Source: Rhexocercosporidium sp. MPI-PUGE-AT-0058 (lineage: Eukaryota; Ascomycota; Leotiomycetes; Helotiales). Taken from it: a stretch of DNA of 64,000 nt. This document shows, piece after piece, positions 1 to 10,147 of this stretch (position 1 is the first letter of the stretch; every line of letters begins with the position of its first letter). The position numbers and the translations under genes were made by a program. The notes beneath the pieces are model-generated. The model was not told where the DNA came from, searched no databases, and worked only from the letters and a program-made list of their open reading frames with translations. The stretch lies in the NCBI GenBank assembly GCA_020746875.1, contig JAGTJL010000002.1:1612001-1676000 (forward strand), given 5' to 3'.

Positions 1-876
1 CAGCGTCATGAACTGAGGCCACGTACAGCGTCGTGTTGAAGAGAATGGGATTGGCAATGGCTGCTGATAACCATGTAGGATTGGTACAGTACTGTGAGTG
101 GATCCGGGTTGGGAAGAGTGCTAAAGTCGTTGTCCCTTCTCAGCGTTAGCTTTCCAGATGTTCCTCTAGACTTCTTCCAGACATACAATGATGCATCAGT
201 GCGTGGACACGCGGAGTGCTTTTTGCAGGGAGCACTGAGAACGGGTCGACTCTCCCAGCCATGAGCACTGCATCCGACATGACAGGGTTGCAATCGCTGA
301 CATTGGAGGAAAGACTCGGGAGATTACCACAGATTCTGCATACGCCAAAGACTGAATCGAGCAGCAGATTCGTGAATGCTGGAGTCTCGGAGTTAGTCAA
401 GATCATTTGCGACTTAGGAAACTGTCATACCTGCATGATGGCAAGGACATGTACAACACCCAGGTTTTTGAGCAGAATTCTGTGAGCAAATCAAATCACT
501 GTCCGAATTTGTATGTTCACTCGAGATATCAGACGTATCCGGTGATTCCGTCAAAGCTCGAAATGACTGCTCGTGGGGTGCAGCTTCTGTCGGCTTGCTT
601 GCTGCGAACCGCACTGTCACCCTGGGCTCCCCTTTTTTGCTCGGTTTCTGACACTCATAATCACAACTTGTGATATTCTTGAAATGGACTTGACACCTTC
701 TGCAGACTGGCTTTTGTTCATCGCACTAGACCCAATCAGCAAAGGTACTTTGTGATGAGGAGAAGATGAGCTCCAACCTTCACTTTCCTGACTTTGCAAG
801 ACTTGCAGCCAGTTGTCGACTTTTTGTGTGCTCTCTGTGGCACGGGATTGGAGTGGATGTACATGGTGTGATCCAT
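1..876 (-). CDS. Zn(II)2Cys6 fungal transcription factor, 3' end cut by the window edge
   Basis: Probable nuclear DNA-binding regulator of the Gal4-type zinc cluster class. Exons on the minus strand: 876-778, 725-431, 378-187 and 120 to beyond 1; all three introns (52, 52 and 66 bases) are GT-AG and keep phase. The start is the ATG at 874-876. The zinc cluster spans about residues 24-54, with cysteines at 24, 27, 34, 41, 44 and 54 (CKSC, then CDEQKPVCRRC, then SCDYE). The first intron falls just before the third cysteine, a common place in this family. Exon 3 has a DPF...TPRVH motif and exon 4 a WLSAAIANPILFNTTLY stretch, both typical of the middle region of such regulators. Single reading frames look broken here, but the spliced model is open. 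The C-terminal effector region lies outside the window, so the target pathway is unknown. Confidence 0.85.
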
Positions 877-960
877 AATGAGGGTCTTGCAAAATAAACA
901 ACGACAGGTCTGGTTTGTTCTTGCACTCGACGGGTGTTCGGATTCGGGTGTGTTGTTCGA

Positions 961-1054
961 AGCCGTTGATGCAGTGTTAGATATATCAGCACTAGCCTCA
1001 TTCGAGCCAAACAACCTTGTCGTAGATCAAGATAGATGATTGGGTACTATTTTT
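961..1054. repeat. Left copy of a diverged direct repeat
   Basis: This stretch matches 6040-6138 in the same orientation at roughly three quarters identity by eye. Shared blocks include GTTGATGCAG, TCAGCACTAGCCT and GTAGATC, ending before a T-rich run. It lies about 90 bases upstream of the start codon of the zinc-cluster gene. Its nature (mobile-element remnant or old promoter duplication) is not clear. Confidence 0.6.
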
Positions 1055-2436
1055 CTGTCTAGTATAGTGATGATGTGGATGTTTTCCGGATTTCTTGAAT
1101 ACGAATTAACTTGGATCATTTCAGAGCGACCCGCGATTCGTCTATGTGAGAGCTCTGGTTCGGCATTGGTGTGAGAGTGAGGTGCGTGTTGAAACCATTC
1201 CTTGACCTCTACTGTAATATTGCAAGCCACTGTAGAACGTCTTGAGATTGTGAAAATTTCTAGGATCTGGTGAGGAGATGAAAGCTGTCCACGAGCGGTT
1301 GATGCACTCGCACTTTAAATGTGATGATTGTGCACTTTGCAGTTTAACTATTGTTTACTGACAATCAGATATGATTCAACAACATCAACCCTCGTTCTCG
1401 CCTTAATCGCTATGCAGCAGCAGATCAGTCTTGTTCAAACATGGATCCAATCGCCTTCACTTTGATTTAGAACTACCATCTTCGTGAATGTGTGCACTAT
1501 AGACTTTTTTCTCCTCTTCTGTGAGGTAGGTCACGAAATGACAGGGAGGGGATCGTCTGGATCTGTGGAAGATCGGTGTTTGTAAAACCCCCTGTTATTA
1601 ATCAGTTCAGATGCTATGCCCGGTAGCTTTTATGCCTTGTTTAGACTCCTTGAAGATTGCTTACTTGATTCTCTTTTATTTTTATTTCGGGATTCTATAT
1701 TTCTGAGCATTAAAGTGCGTTCATGGAAAGAGGAAGAATGACCTACTGCTACTTCAGCGCTGTTTCCTGCCGCTTGTACAGCTGCAGCAAATTTTGAACC
1801 GCTGGCCCGTTCAACGTCGACAATTGTAACACCGCCGGTCAATGTGATGAATCGCCTTGAACATAACCATAAACCCTGCTGAACATAGCTATCGAGGTAG
1901 CTGAGCTATCTGGGGAAAAGTAAGATGTTATTGATACAATTATTGCTATCGAGTTGAAATGCACAATGTGAATTAACGGCCGGCTCGAAGTTTACGGTAG
2001 AACTAGAGCAGAGGTATTTGAGCTTATAAGCCTTGGATCTTGCAGATCGTTTCAAAGATGATATGAGGGGTCACTTGACTTGCTGCATTTCGGTGCTATG
2101 AATAGTATCGAATGGAAAGTGTGTATCTTCTCACAGCGCCACTGACATTCGAACCGACCAATGCCTCGAAGGAGGTGTTGTTGTGGCGTTTAAGGGGGTG
2201 TCACAGCTGAAGGCAATCAATTCTATCAGTGGACGGCCGCATGCATGTATCAATGTGACTACATACGATCATGTACATATATGTTGTGATAGGATAGGGC
2301 AGCCTTGAATCTGTTGGCAGACCACGAGGCTGAGGTTCTACAGTAAGGTAACTTACTGTACGCCCTTCCGGATCCTCCACCTACCTACCTAGGTACCCAG
2401 CTACCTTCCCACGCGTGCCGCCGCTCATAAATTTGA
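1055..2436. other. Gene-poor interval
   Basis: No reading frame here could be linked to a family or joined into a plausible gene. Around 2375-2415 there are ACCT-rich short repeats around a TACCTAGGTA palindrome. Otherwise nothing recognisable. Confidence 0.5.
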
Positions 2437-2514
2437 ATGGGTAATGTGAGGGAGAGTGGGCCAGACTACTATCCTTCTGTAGGTAGCTTTTTATCCATCG
2501 ACGGACACGAAAAC

Positions 2515-3750
2515 TTAGAATGTGCAGGACTCTGGGTATGCGATAGACTCGTAGGTAGACAGAGCTTTGACCTCAGCTATCAACTCCGGGTTCTTCTTCT
2601 TCTCTGTAATCACGTACAGAATGCGCAGGTTATTTAGTCCTTCCGCGATCGTATCGATGGTGCGCTCAGTAGCTTGATTGATATCGCGGGTCAGCCACTT
2701 AATGGTAAGGATGACTTCTTCGCGGATATGCCTTTCCTGGTTAAGGCTAGGGCGAAATACCGAATTCTTCTTGAAGGCTTCGTCAATCTCTTGAGCTGGG
2801 GGATTGTCTCTGTACCTCATAAGCTCAGGGCGAGCTATAGGATTGAGTCTACCGAATGAAGTCGCTGTAAAAGATGTACTGCTACTGTTTGAGCCGAATT
2901 GAAGACGGTCAGTCCGAGTAGTGCGCATAGACAGTGCTTCCTCTTCAATTAATGTGTCGATTTCCCGTTCGACTCGAAGTATGCCTTCTATCCCAGCGTA
3001 TATGTCGTCAAAAGACCGCATGTTCTCAGTGTCGAACGTACTTCCATCTTTCACGAAGCTCCGGCTTTCCGCCTGAGATGCTTAGGCAAGGCCGCTAGAA
3101 ACTTGGTAGTCATTTGGCGTTCCGTGATGATTTTCTTCCGCATACAGGCTCGACCAACTTCCCTAAAAGCTCTGAGGAATTGGCGAGATTGAGACTCAGA
3201 GGCATCTTCCGCTATATGCCTAAAGTCCCCAGATATTTTCTCCAGGTTTTGAAGAGTATGGCGGTACTGTTCGGGGTCGAACGTTCTGTACTCTCTCATA
3301 ACTTCTTCAACTAACTCTTGATAGGTGCCATCAAGGAAGTCAGGGAGCCACTAGATGTTTCGGCCCACTTCAAGAGTGCAGTAGTCTACGACGTACTGTT
3401 TCTTTTCCGTGTCATCTGTAATACCTCGAGCAGTGAAGAGTTGTTTCAAGGTCTTGAAGAAGTTGATAGTATTATTACCGATAAAGTATAAGCAGCTAGA
3501 TAGAGGTGCCCGAGGTCGGTATGGCCACCACGAACTGAGGAGGTGCCTTTGTAGAGTCCATAGCGAGTCATGCGGCTTGAGATACAGGCTGTTGAGGTAC
3601 CGCACTACTAGTAGTAGACATGTAGTAGTGGTTGTTTAGAGCTTCGTTCGTTCCGTGTGGTATATAGACTTCGGCTGGCTTGTACTGTGCTGACGCAGGT
3701 CGTACCGATCGGAAAGCTTGAGTGGGAGCGACTTGAGCTTGAAGTAGCAC
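2515..3750 (-). pseudogene. Degraded LTR-retrotransposon gag relic
   Basis: Reading leftwards, the minus strand gives a Pro/Gln-rich stretch (about 3750-3570), then the pieces FIGNNTINFFKTL and DDTEKKQYVVDYC (3605-3351), which resemble the capsid core of fungal retrotransposon gag proteins. An in-frame TAG at 3351-3353 interrupts it. The same frame then continues with WLPDFLDGTYQELV and a helical region rich in charged residues (to 3051). A frameshift near 3054 moves coding to another frame, which runs to 2515. No protease, reverse transcriptase, integrase or clear long terminal repeat was found nearby. The TAG could have come from CAG by a C-to-T change, as repeat-induced point mutation would produce, but one site proves nothing. 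It is a dead fragment; a single-copy gag-derived gene that has since decayed is a less likely alternative. Confidence 0.55.
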
Positions 3751-3759
3751 TGCGTAGCC

Positions 3760-4314
3760 TGAGGGTGTATAGGCTGAGTAGGTGCTATGTAAGTTGGTAG
3801 GGTTTAAGAGGCGACTCGAGCTCTTGTACCGGAGCTCTCTGGCTGTCCACTACCTTGATTGTAGTTAAACAACTGGTGGCATATTCAAGAGGGGTACTGT
3901 ACTTTATACTACAGTAGCTCCAGTGGTGAGGCAATGTTGACCATAGAATAACATCGAATTCTCTGACTCTCCCCCGCAAAATTCTATATCTAGCGAGGGA
4001 AAATACTACGCTGGACGAGACCCACCTGAAACTCCCTTTCGTACTAGCGGGTACTTCCGTACCTCAGTATCATGGCCCCGTGCTCGCTGGCTGTTCCACC
4101 TAGAAGTTCCTTTGCAGAGCAATCGTTCTATCTTTTTATTCAGAGTTCAAATTGATCGCCCGCGTTTCTTGACTTGTCAAGTTGTCATCGGGCGGGCGCG
4201 CGGGCACACACACGCTCCCCCCCCCCTCTCTCTCTCTCACCCCTCCCCTCCCTTACCTGCCCTCGCTCTCTCGTGACACATCCACATGCCAGATACACCT
4301 CCGACCAAGTATAT
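3760..4314. other. Region upstream of the kinase
   Basis: No gene was seen. A pyrimidine-rich tract at about 4215-4275 (runs of C and CT) precedes the kinase start, as is common in fungal promoters and 5' leaders. Confidence 0.5.
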
Positions 4315-5763
4315 ATGGAGTGGCTTTTCCATCCGATGCGGCTGCTGCTGCACCGACCGCCCTCTCCTCACGGCATATCAAGTAGAATGATGTCCTCAGG
4401 ATTCACTACTTTAGATAATGCAGCCAAGATTGAGGAAGAGACGATGCCAACCTACGGCGTGTACTACCCAGTTCACTTTGGAGAGCTCTTCAAGTCTAGG
4501 TATGAAGTTCTCAGTAAACTAGGCTATGGCGCGAACTCGACCGTTTGGTTCTGCTGGGATCTAGACCAGGTCGGTAAATCATCCTTTGGAGGCCCATCGT
4601 CCTAATTCATGGCCACAGCACAAATATGCGGCCCTCAAGGTCTACCGTTATTGTTCTCACGGCCCAAAAAAACTCGAGGTACTCAAATATCTCGCTGCCG
4701 TGAAGTCCGAACATAGTGGTAAGGCATATGTCCGGACTATGATTGACTCTTTCGTCGTAAATAGTCCAGTAGGAGAGCATCATTGCTTGGTACATGAGCC
4801 GCTGCCCCTGAACCTTCTCGAGCTACAAGCCATATTGCCCAGGAAACGCTTGAGCCTGGATCTATTAAAACAGACCCTTAAGCAATTACTCCTTGCTCTC
4901 GATTACTTACATACCGACGCTCGAGTCATTCACACAGGTCAATAACTTATTAGCCAATTCGGAAGCAAGAGTGCTAAATACAATTCAGATATTCAAGCTC
5001 GGAACATATTACTTGGGACTCTTGATCAATCTGTGTATGAAGACATGGATGCTGCCGAGGTACAAGAGCCAAGCCCACGGAAAGTCAACGGCGATACTAT
5101 TATCTATCGATCTCGACGTTTCGAGCTAAGGAAGGATTTGCTGATTGGGGTCTGCCTGTCCTCTGCGACTTAGGAGAAGCCAGAATTGGCACCAAGCATA
5201 AGGGCGTTATTCAACCAAACAGCTTTCGATCACCAGAGGTCATTTTAGGTATGGAATGGGATTGCAAAGTGGATATATGGAATGCGACAGTAATGGTACG
5301 TATTTTATGGGTACTTTTTGACCTACCTACTATCTAGGGAAGGTTGGGCTGTGCTCACAGCATTTTAGGCATGGCATCTATTCGAAGATGACCACCTCTT
5401 CGACGGCAGGATTCTTGGGAAACATTCGGACGCCCAACTTTTGGCCGAGATAGCGTCTGTTCTTGGCCCGCCACCAAAAGAATTCCTTGAACGGAGTCAA
5501 GATAGCTTGAAATATTGGGATGCAGAAGGTAAACGAACCGAGACTTGCTTCTAATGGAAATTCTCCACTGATCAATGCTGATTTTGGTAGGAAAGTGGAA
5601 AGGCACACAAGATACAGAGATCAAGCCGAATCCTTTTGACGACTGCGAGGAGGGCAAAGATTATGAGCTGTTTGTAAATTTCTTCAGAAGAATGTTGGCA
5701 TGGGATCCGAAAGAGAGATCAACAGCAGGCAAGTTGCTGCAAGATCAGTTTTTGAAGATATAG
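4315..5763 (+). pseudogene. SRPK-like serine/threonine protein kinase with a one-base frameshift
   Basis: Resembles the expanded fungal SR-protein-kinase-like family. Exons: 4315-4569, 4619-4937, 4989-5295, 5369-5528 and 5591-5763. Seen in order: a YYPVHFGELF lead-in, the glycine-loop region LGYGANSTVWFC, AALKVY with the ATP-anchoring lysine, HTDIQARN in place of the catalytic loop, VLCDLGEAR in place of DFG, the FRSPEV equivalent of APE, and DIWN. Exon 3 (307 bases) is one base short: the frame ends at a stop near 5170, while the kinase signal resumes one frame over from about 5137, at RKD(F)ADWGLPVLC. The loop has Gln where SRPKs normally carry Lys, so activity is doubtful even without the shift. 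The start is ATG 4315 or 4336. A sequencing error in an intact gene remains possible. Confidence 0.75.
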
Positions 5764-6761
5764 TGGTGCTCAAATGAATCTTTTTGCCGGCAATGATGAA
5801 AATCATGCGGGTAATGTCCCAGTGGCCATCCCGCGGGCGATAATTCTTCATAGGACAGATGAAGCTATTCTGGGCAGGAGAGGGCTCTGTCTTTAGTAAC
5901 CAAATTTGACAAGGCTGCCCGCAGACCCAGATAGCACAGAGATTCAGCAGAATCGTCGCAATGTAGGCTGGCTCCCTGCGCCCCGAGACAGTTGAGAAAA
6001 TCGTTGCGAAGTATGTCGCTGACATCTCGACAGTTCCAAGTCGTTGATGCAGCGTGAGAAATGTCAGCACTAGCCTTATTAAAGCCGATAACCCTTGTTG
6101 TAGATCTGGATTAATGATTGGCTATTTCGTAATTTTTTGAATCGCTCGGGCTCTGCAATCTAGGGCTGAGATCTTGCTAGCTATGGTTGGTATATGGAAT
6201 CATTACTTACAACGACCGCCCAGGCTAGGCTTCCTTGAACCTGACGTGAGAAGCTCAGCCCCAAATCCGATGAGCATGTCAGTAACAAGGATGCCCTGGG
6301 ATACTTTCCAATGAAACATGATGCAGACTTCGGATTGCAACAAGTCCACTACTTAGTTAATCATCGGCTTCGGGAGCTAATGCAGAGTTCGGGATCAGAA
6401 TTCAGGGTGTTGTCAAACTTCCTCCTTGCCGGGGTGAGCTAACTACACTTAGTTTGAACCTCTACAATATCTACCAATCAAGCCAGCTCAGCCGTAGAAC
6501 TAGATCTGAGTTGGTATGAAACAAAATAATAAATTCTCAATCTTGACGTCTGTGGAGCCTTACTCCGAAAGCACACCATCTGGACATGATTGTTCGTTGG
6601 CCCGCTAAGCGACCTGTATCCGAGATGTGATGGACACTTAAAGAATGGCTATCTTCCCATGGTCCCTACTTGATCTAAACACAATAAGGGACTTGTCAAT
6701 ACATTTCTCAATTTTCTCACAAACCGTCTCAACTTTCTTTTCCGAAGTCACAACCAACGCC
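5764..6761. other. Intergenic interval with the second repeat copy
   Basis: Contains the right copy of the direct repeat. The remainder shows no recognisable coding or RNA signal and presumably includes the promoter of the hydrolase downstream. Confidence 0.5.
6040..6138. repeat. Right copy of a diverged direct repeat
   Basis: Partner of 961-1054, same orientation, about 5.1 kb away. Similarity stops on both sides within a few tens of bases. The gag relic and the frameshifted kinase lie between the copies. Confidence 0.6.
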
Positions 6762-7707
6762 ATGTCCAAACCAACAATCGTCTTCTGCCATGGGGCATGG
6801 CATACGCCCAGCTTTTTCGACAAAGTCATCACCATTCTCGAGCAACTTGACTACAAGTGCGTTACATTCGAATTTCCAGGTACTGGAAATGTACCTCCCG
6901 TGAAGACTCTGGACGAGGATATTGCAGCTGTGAGGGCAGTTGTTTTGAAGGAAATTGATGGTGGAACCGATGTGATTGTTTCAGCTCACAGGTTAGTACT
7001 TTCCCTTCATTAATTTCCCAATACCTTAGGGTCCGAGTCCAGGCATCAGTGCCTTGGGATCACAGATCATAGATCCTGAGATTTTGATTAAAGCCAGTCC
7101 TAAAGTCTCAAATATAGCTGGGGAGGTGTTCCTGCATGTAGTGCTCTGGATGGTCTGAGCAAAGGGGAAAGACAGCGAGATGGGAAGCCTGGAGGAGTTG
7201 TGAAACTGGCTCTTGTGACATCATTCATCCTCCCAGAGGAAACCAGTATTTCGGATGTCTTGGGCGGTCCTCTAGATGTGTGGGTTCCCGATGCTGTTAG
7301 TACAAATGCTGGACACATCACTGGGGTAGACATTGCTGACACTCCCGAAGGATGGAAACCTCAAGTTCTCAGACGATGTCAACAAAGAGGTGTTCTACCA
7401 CGATCTTCCATCCGATGAGGCCGATGACTGGGTATCTAAACTGAAAGTCCAGTCACTTGCAACCTTCATGACGAAGACCAAAGCAGCGGCCTGGAAGAAG
7501 ATTCCCACTTCATATCTGATTTGTGAGAATGATCGACCAATACCTCTTGCACTGCAAGAATCAATGATCGCAAAAGTCAAGGAGCAAGGTGGAGAGATTG
7601 AGACCGAACGACTGTTCGTGTCTCACAGCCCTCATCTGGCAATGCCTGAGAAAGTGGCTGGGTTTTTGAGAAGGGCCGCAGGCGAAAACTGGAAGGGGGA
7701 TTTGTAG
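6762..7707 (+). CDS. Alpha/beta hydrolase-fold protein
   Basis: A 254-residue cytosolic-type hydrolase; no signal peptide or membrane segment is visible. Exons: 6762-6991, 7118-7295 and 7351-7707; the second intron starts GTTAGT and has a GCTGAC branch-like site. The protein opens with TIVFCHGAWHTPSFF, the usual first strand and oxyanion loop HGAWH. The nucleophile elbow is read across the first splice as SAHSWGG, with Ser as likely nucleophile. An acidic residue in CENDRP and a histidine in SHSPHLAMPE fit the rest of the triad. Length and layout match the small alpha/beta hydrolases related to salicylate/methyl-ester hydrolases, but the substrate cannot be told. The next gene downstream is on the same strand. 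Confidence 0.85.
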
Positions 7708-8651
7708 TTGAACGTCCGGTCCGATTTAGTCACAACCGACGAGAGTGATGTAATTGGGACAGCAGAGACGAAGATTCAAGAGACAGAGATAAAATCCAGA
7801 GCTTCAGTTGTTTGCATTTGATGTTCAACACCCAGAATCTCAGCTTGAGTTCGAGTGATTTGACAAATTTTAGACATTCTCATGGTCAAATGCAGAGGTT
7901 TATTGCCAAGGCCACGTTGAAGAGATAATTATAGTGAAACTTGAGCGTACGTGTAGTTGTAGATGTTCTAGAATTGCTCCATCAAATGGAAATGGGAGGA
8001 AAGCTTGGCGTGTCGCAGGTCGGCTGATGCCCGTCATATGGCGGAGTCGGCCAAACATCTCCTGATCTTCTTCATCCTCAACACCTCTTCACACCACTAT
8101 GATGCCATGCTGACGGTTTGCGATAAAGACAGTCAATGACCTGCTGGGATAAAACGCAATGTTCCTATGTCCCCCAAATCCATTCAGCAGACCTGCTGTA
8201 GTTCTACAACCATCACATTTTCTGTTCTTCGAACCTTGAAGGCTGGAGTGCAATTGCAAAGACATGATATTCCACCCTTTAAATCAAGCTTACTCTTCTA
8301 GAGTATTAAATCAACAATTGTCACGGGAGGAGACTTTGTATTCGCTGTGCAGTACCTAGAGTTCATCTCAAAAGGAATTTTGCTACCTTACATTTACTTT
8401 ACTTCTCCCCACTGCATTGGCTGGTCGCGAGGATACAGGCACAAGGTACACGCATTTCTCGGATGTTAAAACATCACCTCATTTTTGCGGATGAGGGGAA
8501 CTCCATTTCCCCGGATTGAGACCTGCTCGGTAATGTCTTCCTCTACCAGATCGTATATAAGATGATCTGATCTAGAATTGTCCTTTTTTTTTTAGTTCCT
8601 GTCCATTCTTTTCAATTCTCGATATCTTGGAATATTCATTTTTAAATCAAC
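7708..8651. other. Intergenic interval
   Basis: No gene seen. It holds the 3' flank of the hydrolase and the promoter of the NmrA-like gene, with a TATA-like box at 8554-8560 and a T run at about 8583-8593. Confidence 0.5.
8554..8560 (+). promoter_or_regulatory. TATA-like box of the NmrA-like gene
   Basis: TATATAA about 92 bases upstream of the start codon at 8652, a usual distance for a fungal TATA element. It sits between two GATC-containing arms. Assignment rests on position and match only. Confidence 0.4.
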
Positions 8652-9718
8652 ATGCCATACGATATCAGTATCAAGAAAGTTGCTTTTGCAGGTGTGAGTG
8701 ACTTCGTCTTAGGAGGTTTCGATATTCGACTCTAATGTCTCAAAGGCTTCAGGTAACCTAGGCTCTGCGATTCTCAAAGAACTTCTTGAATCCAAGCTCT
8801 TCGACATCACGGTCTTGACTCGAAAATCTAGCAGCCACACATTTCCCTCGGAAGTCAAGGTTGTCAAAGTCAACTACGAAGATCTCGACTCCTTGACCAC
8901 AGCTCTGTCAGGACAAGATGCGCTTGTATCGACCCTGGCAAACTCGGCTATTGCCTATCAGAAAGTTCTCATTGATGCTGCAGTCAAAGCTGGAGTGAAG
9001 AGAGTCATTCCTTCCGAATTCGGTTGTGATCTCAAGAACTCTCAAACTAGGATGCTTCCCGTCTATGCTGACAAGGTGGCGATTGAAGAGTACTTAGACG
9101 CGTTGGCCTTGAAAGGAGTTCTCAGCTACACCCTACTCTACAATGGTCCCTGCCTTGACTGGGGCCTGCGAAACGGACTGTACCTCAATTTCAAAGAACG
9201 AAAGGTAGAGATCTACGATAGTGGAGACCAACTATTCAGCACCAGTCGTCTATGCACTGTCGGCAAGGCAGTGAGGAGGATTCTCACCCATCCTAGGGAG
9301 ACCTCTGATCGAGCTGTCTGGGTGAAGGACATCGATGTGTCCCAAAACCAGCTGTTGAAGCTTGCTAAAGCTCTGACTCCTGGGAAGGAGTGGGAAGTGA
9401 AGCAAGTGGACACCGCGACTTTGGAGAAGGAATCTCTAGCACAGCTTCAGAAGAACGAAGTTGGTCCGTCAACCATGCTGGGATTCTTGAAAAGAGCCAT
9501 CTTCGCGCCTGGGTATGGCAACAAGTTCGAACATGTGCACAATAGGTCAGTATTACGTGCTCTTTGATATCTATATTTTCTCGGAAGCATCCCCGACCCC
9601 CTCCAAAACATAGTTTTGTTCACATGCTGATACATTTTGAAGTGTCCTGGGCATCACTGGCATTTCCGAAAAAGACGTCGAGGAGCTTGTGGCAAGCATT
9701 TTCGGGAGGAACGCGTAG
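8652..9718 (+). CDS. NmrA-like / isoflavone-reductase-like NAD(P)-binding protein
   Basis: A 305-residue atypical short-chain dehydrogenase. Exons: 8652-8693, 8746-9545 and 9643-9718, all phase-consistent. The first intron interrupts the nucleotide-binding loop, which reads AFAGASGNLG after splicing, a GxxGxxG Rossmann motif at residues 14-20. Later segments VKVNYEDLDSL, DALVSTLAN and GVKRVIPSEFGCD match the isoflavone reductase/phenylcoumaran benzylic ether reductase group. Fungal members act as NADPH-dependent reductases or redox sensors. The typical catalytic Lys of plant reductases may correspond to K in YADKVAIEEYL, but this is a guess. The substrate is unknown. Confidence 0.85.
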
Positions 9719-10147
9719 GATATCTCGTTATCAGCCGGGTTACATCTCTTTCATAGGCCGATTTAGGTGAAAGAAAACAAATTGACCTCACTTGGGAGTT
9801 TCAATGTCCAGTTACTTCGCACCCTTGAAGCCGGGTAGAGGCCGTGAAATTATGTTCTTTGTTTGCTACGATAAGCGCTTATTATAGCCTTTTGGAATGT
9901 ACCCCGCTCTGCATAGAACAAAAGAGTATGGTTTGCTTTCCGCATTAAATCTCGAAGTTCGGATGTTCTTTGTTGATATCTCGCTTGCGGTTGCACGAAC
10001 AGTTTTGAGGTAAAGCTTCGAGTCTCCTCACTCGAACGCCCTTCCTTCGACGGCCTCGGAGGATGCAAGATGGATTCACCTAAAAAACCATTTCGACACT
10101 TTCCATTCCAATCAAATTAATCGACTATTTAATTGTCAACTCGTGCT
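9719..10147. other. Intergenic interval
   Basis: No coding or RNA signal recognised. It holds the 3' flank of the NmrA-like gene and the promoter of the next gene. Confidence 0.45.

Noticed and set aside
736..1014. Zinc-cluster pseudogene, judged from the broken reading frame
   Set aside because: Splicing out 777-726 and 430-379 restores all six cysteines and an open frame, so the gene is called as probably intact.
5060..5130. A true intron in place of the kinase frameshift
   Set aside because: The segment codes EPSPRKVNGD-type sequence found in SRPK-like kinases, so it is more likely exon; kept only as a caveat in the finding.
5684..6070. A 128-residue antisense frame at the 3' end of the kinase
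   Set aside because: It overlaps the kinase coding exon and the direct repeat and has no family resemblance.
10133..10147. Upstream start of the Ser/Pro-rich protein
   Set aside because: That extension begins at TTG; the first in-frame ATG is at 10148.
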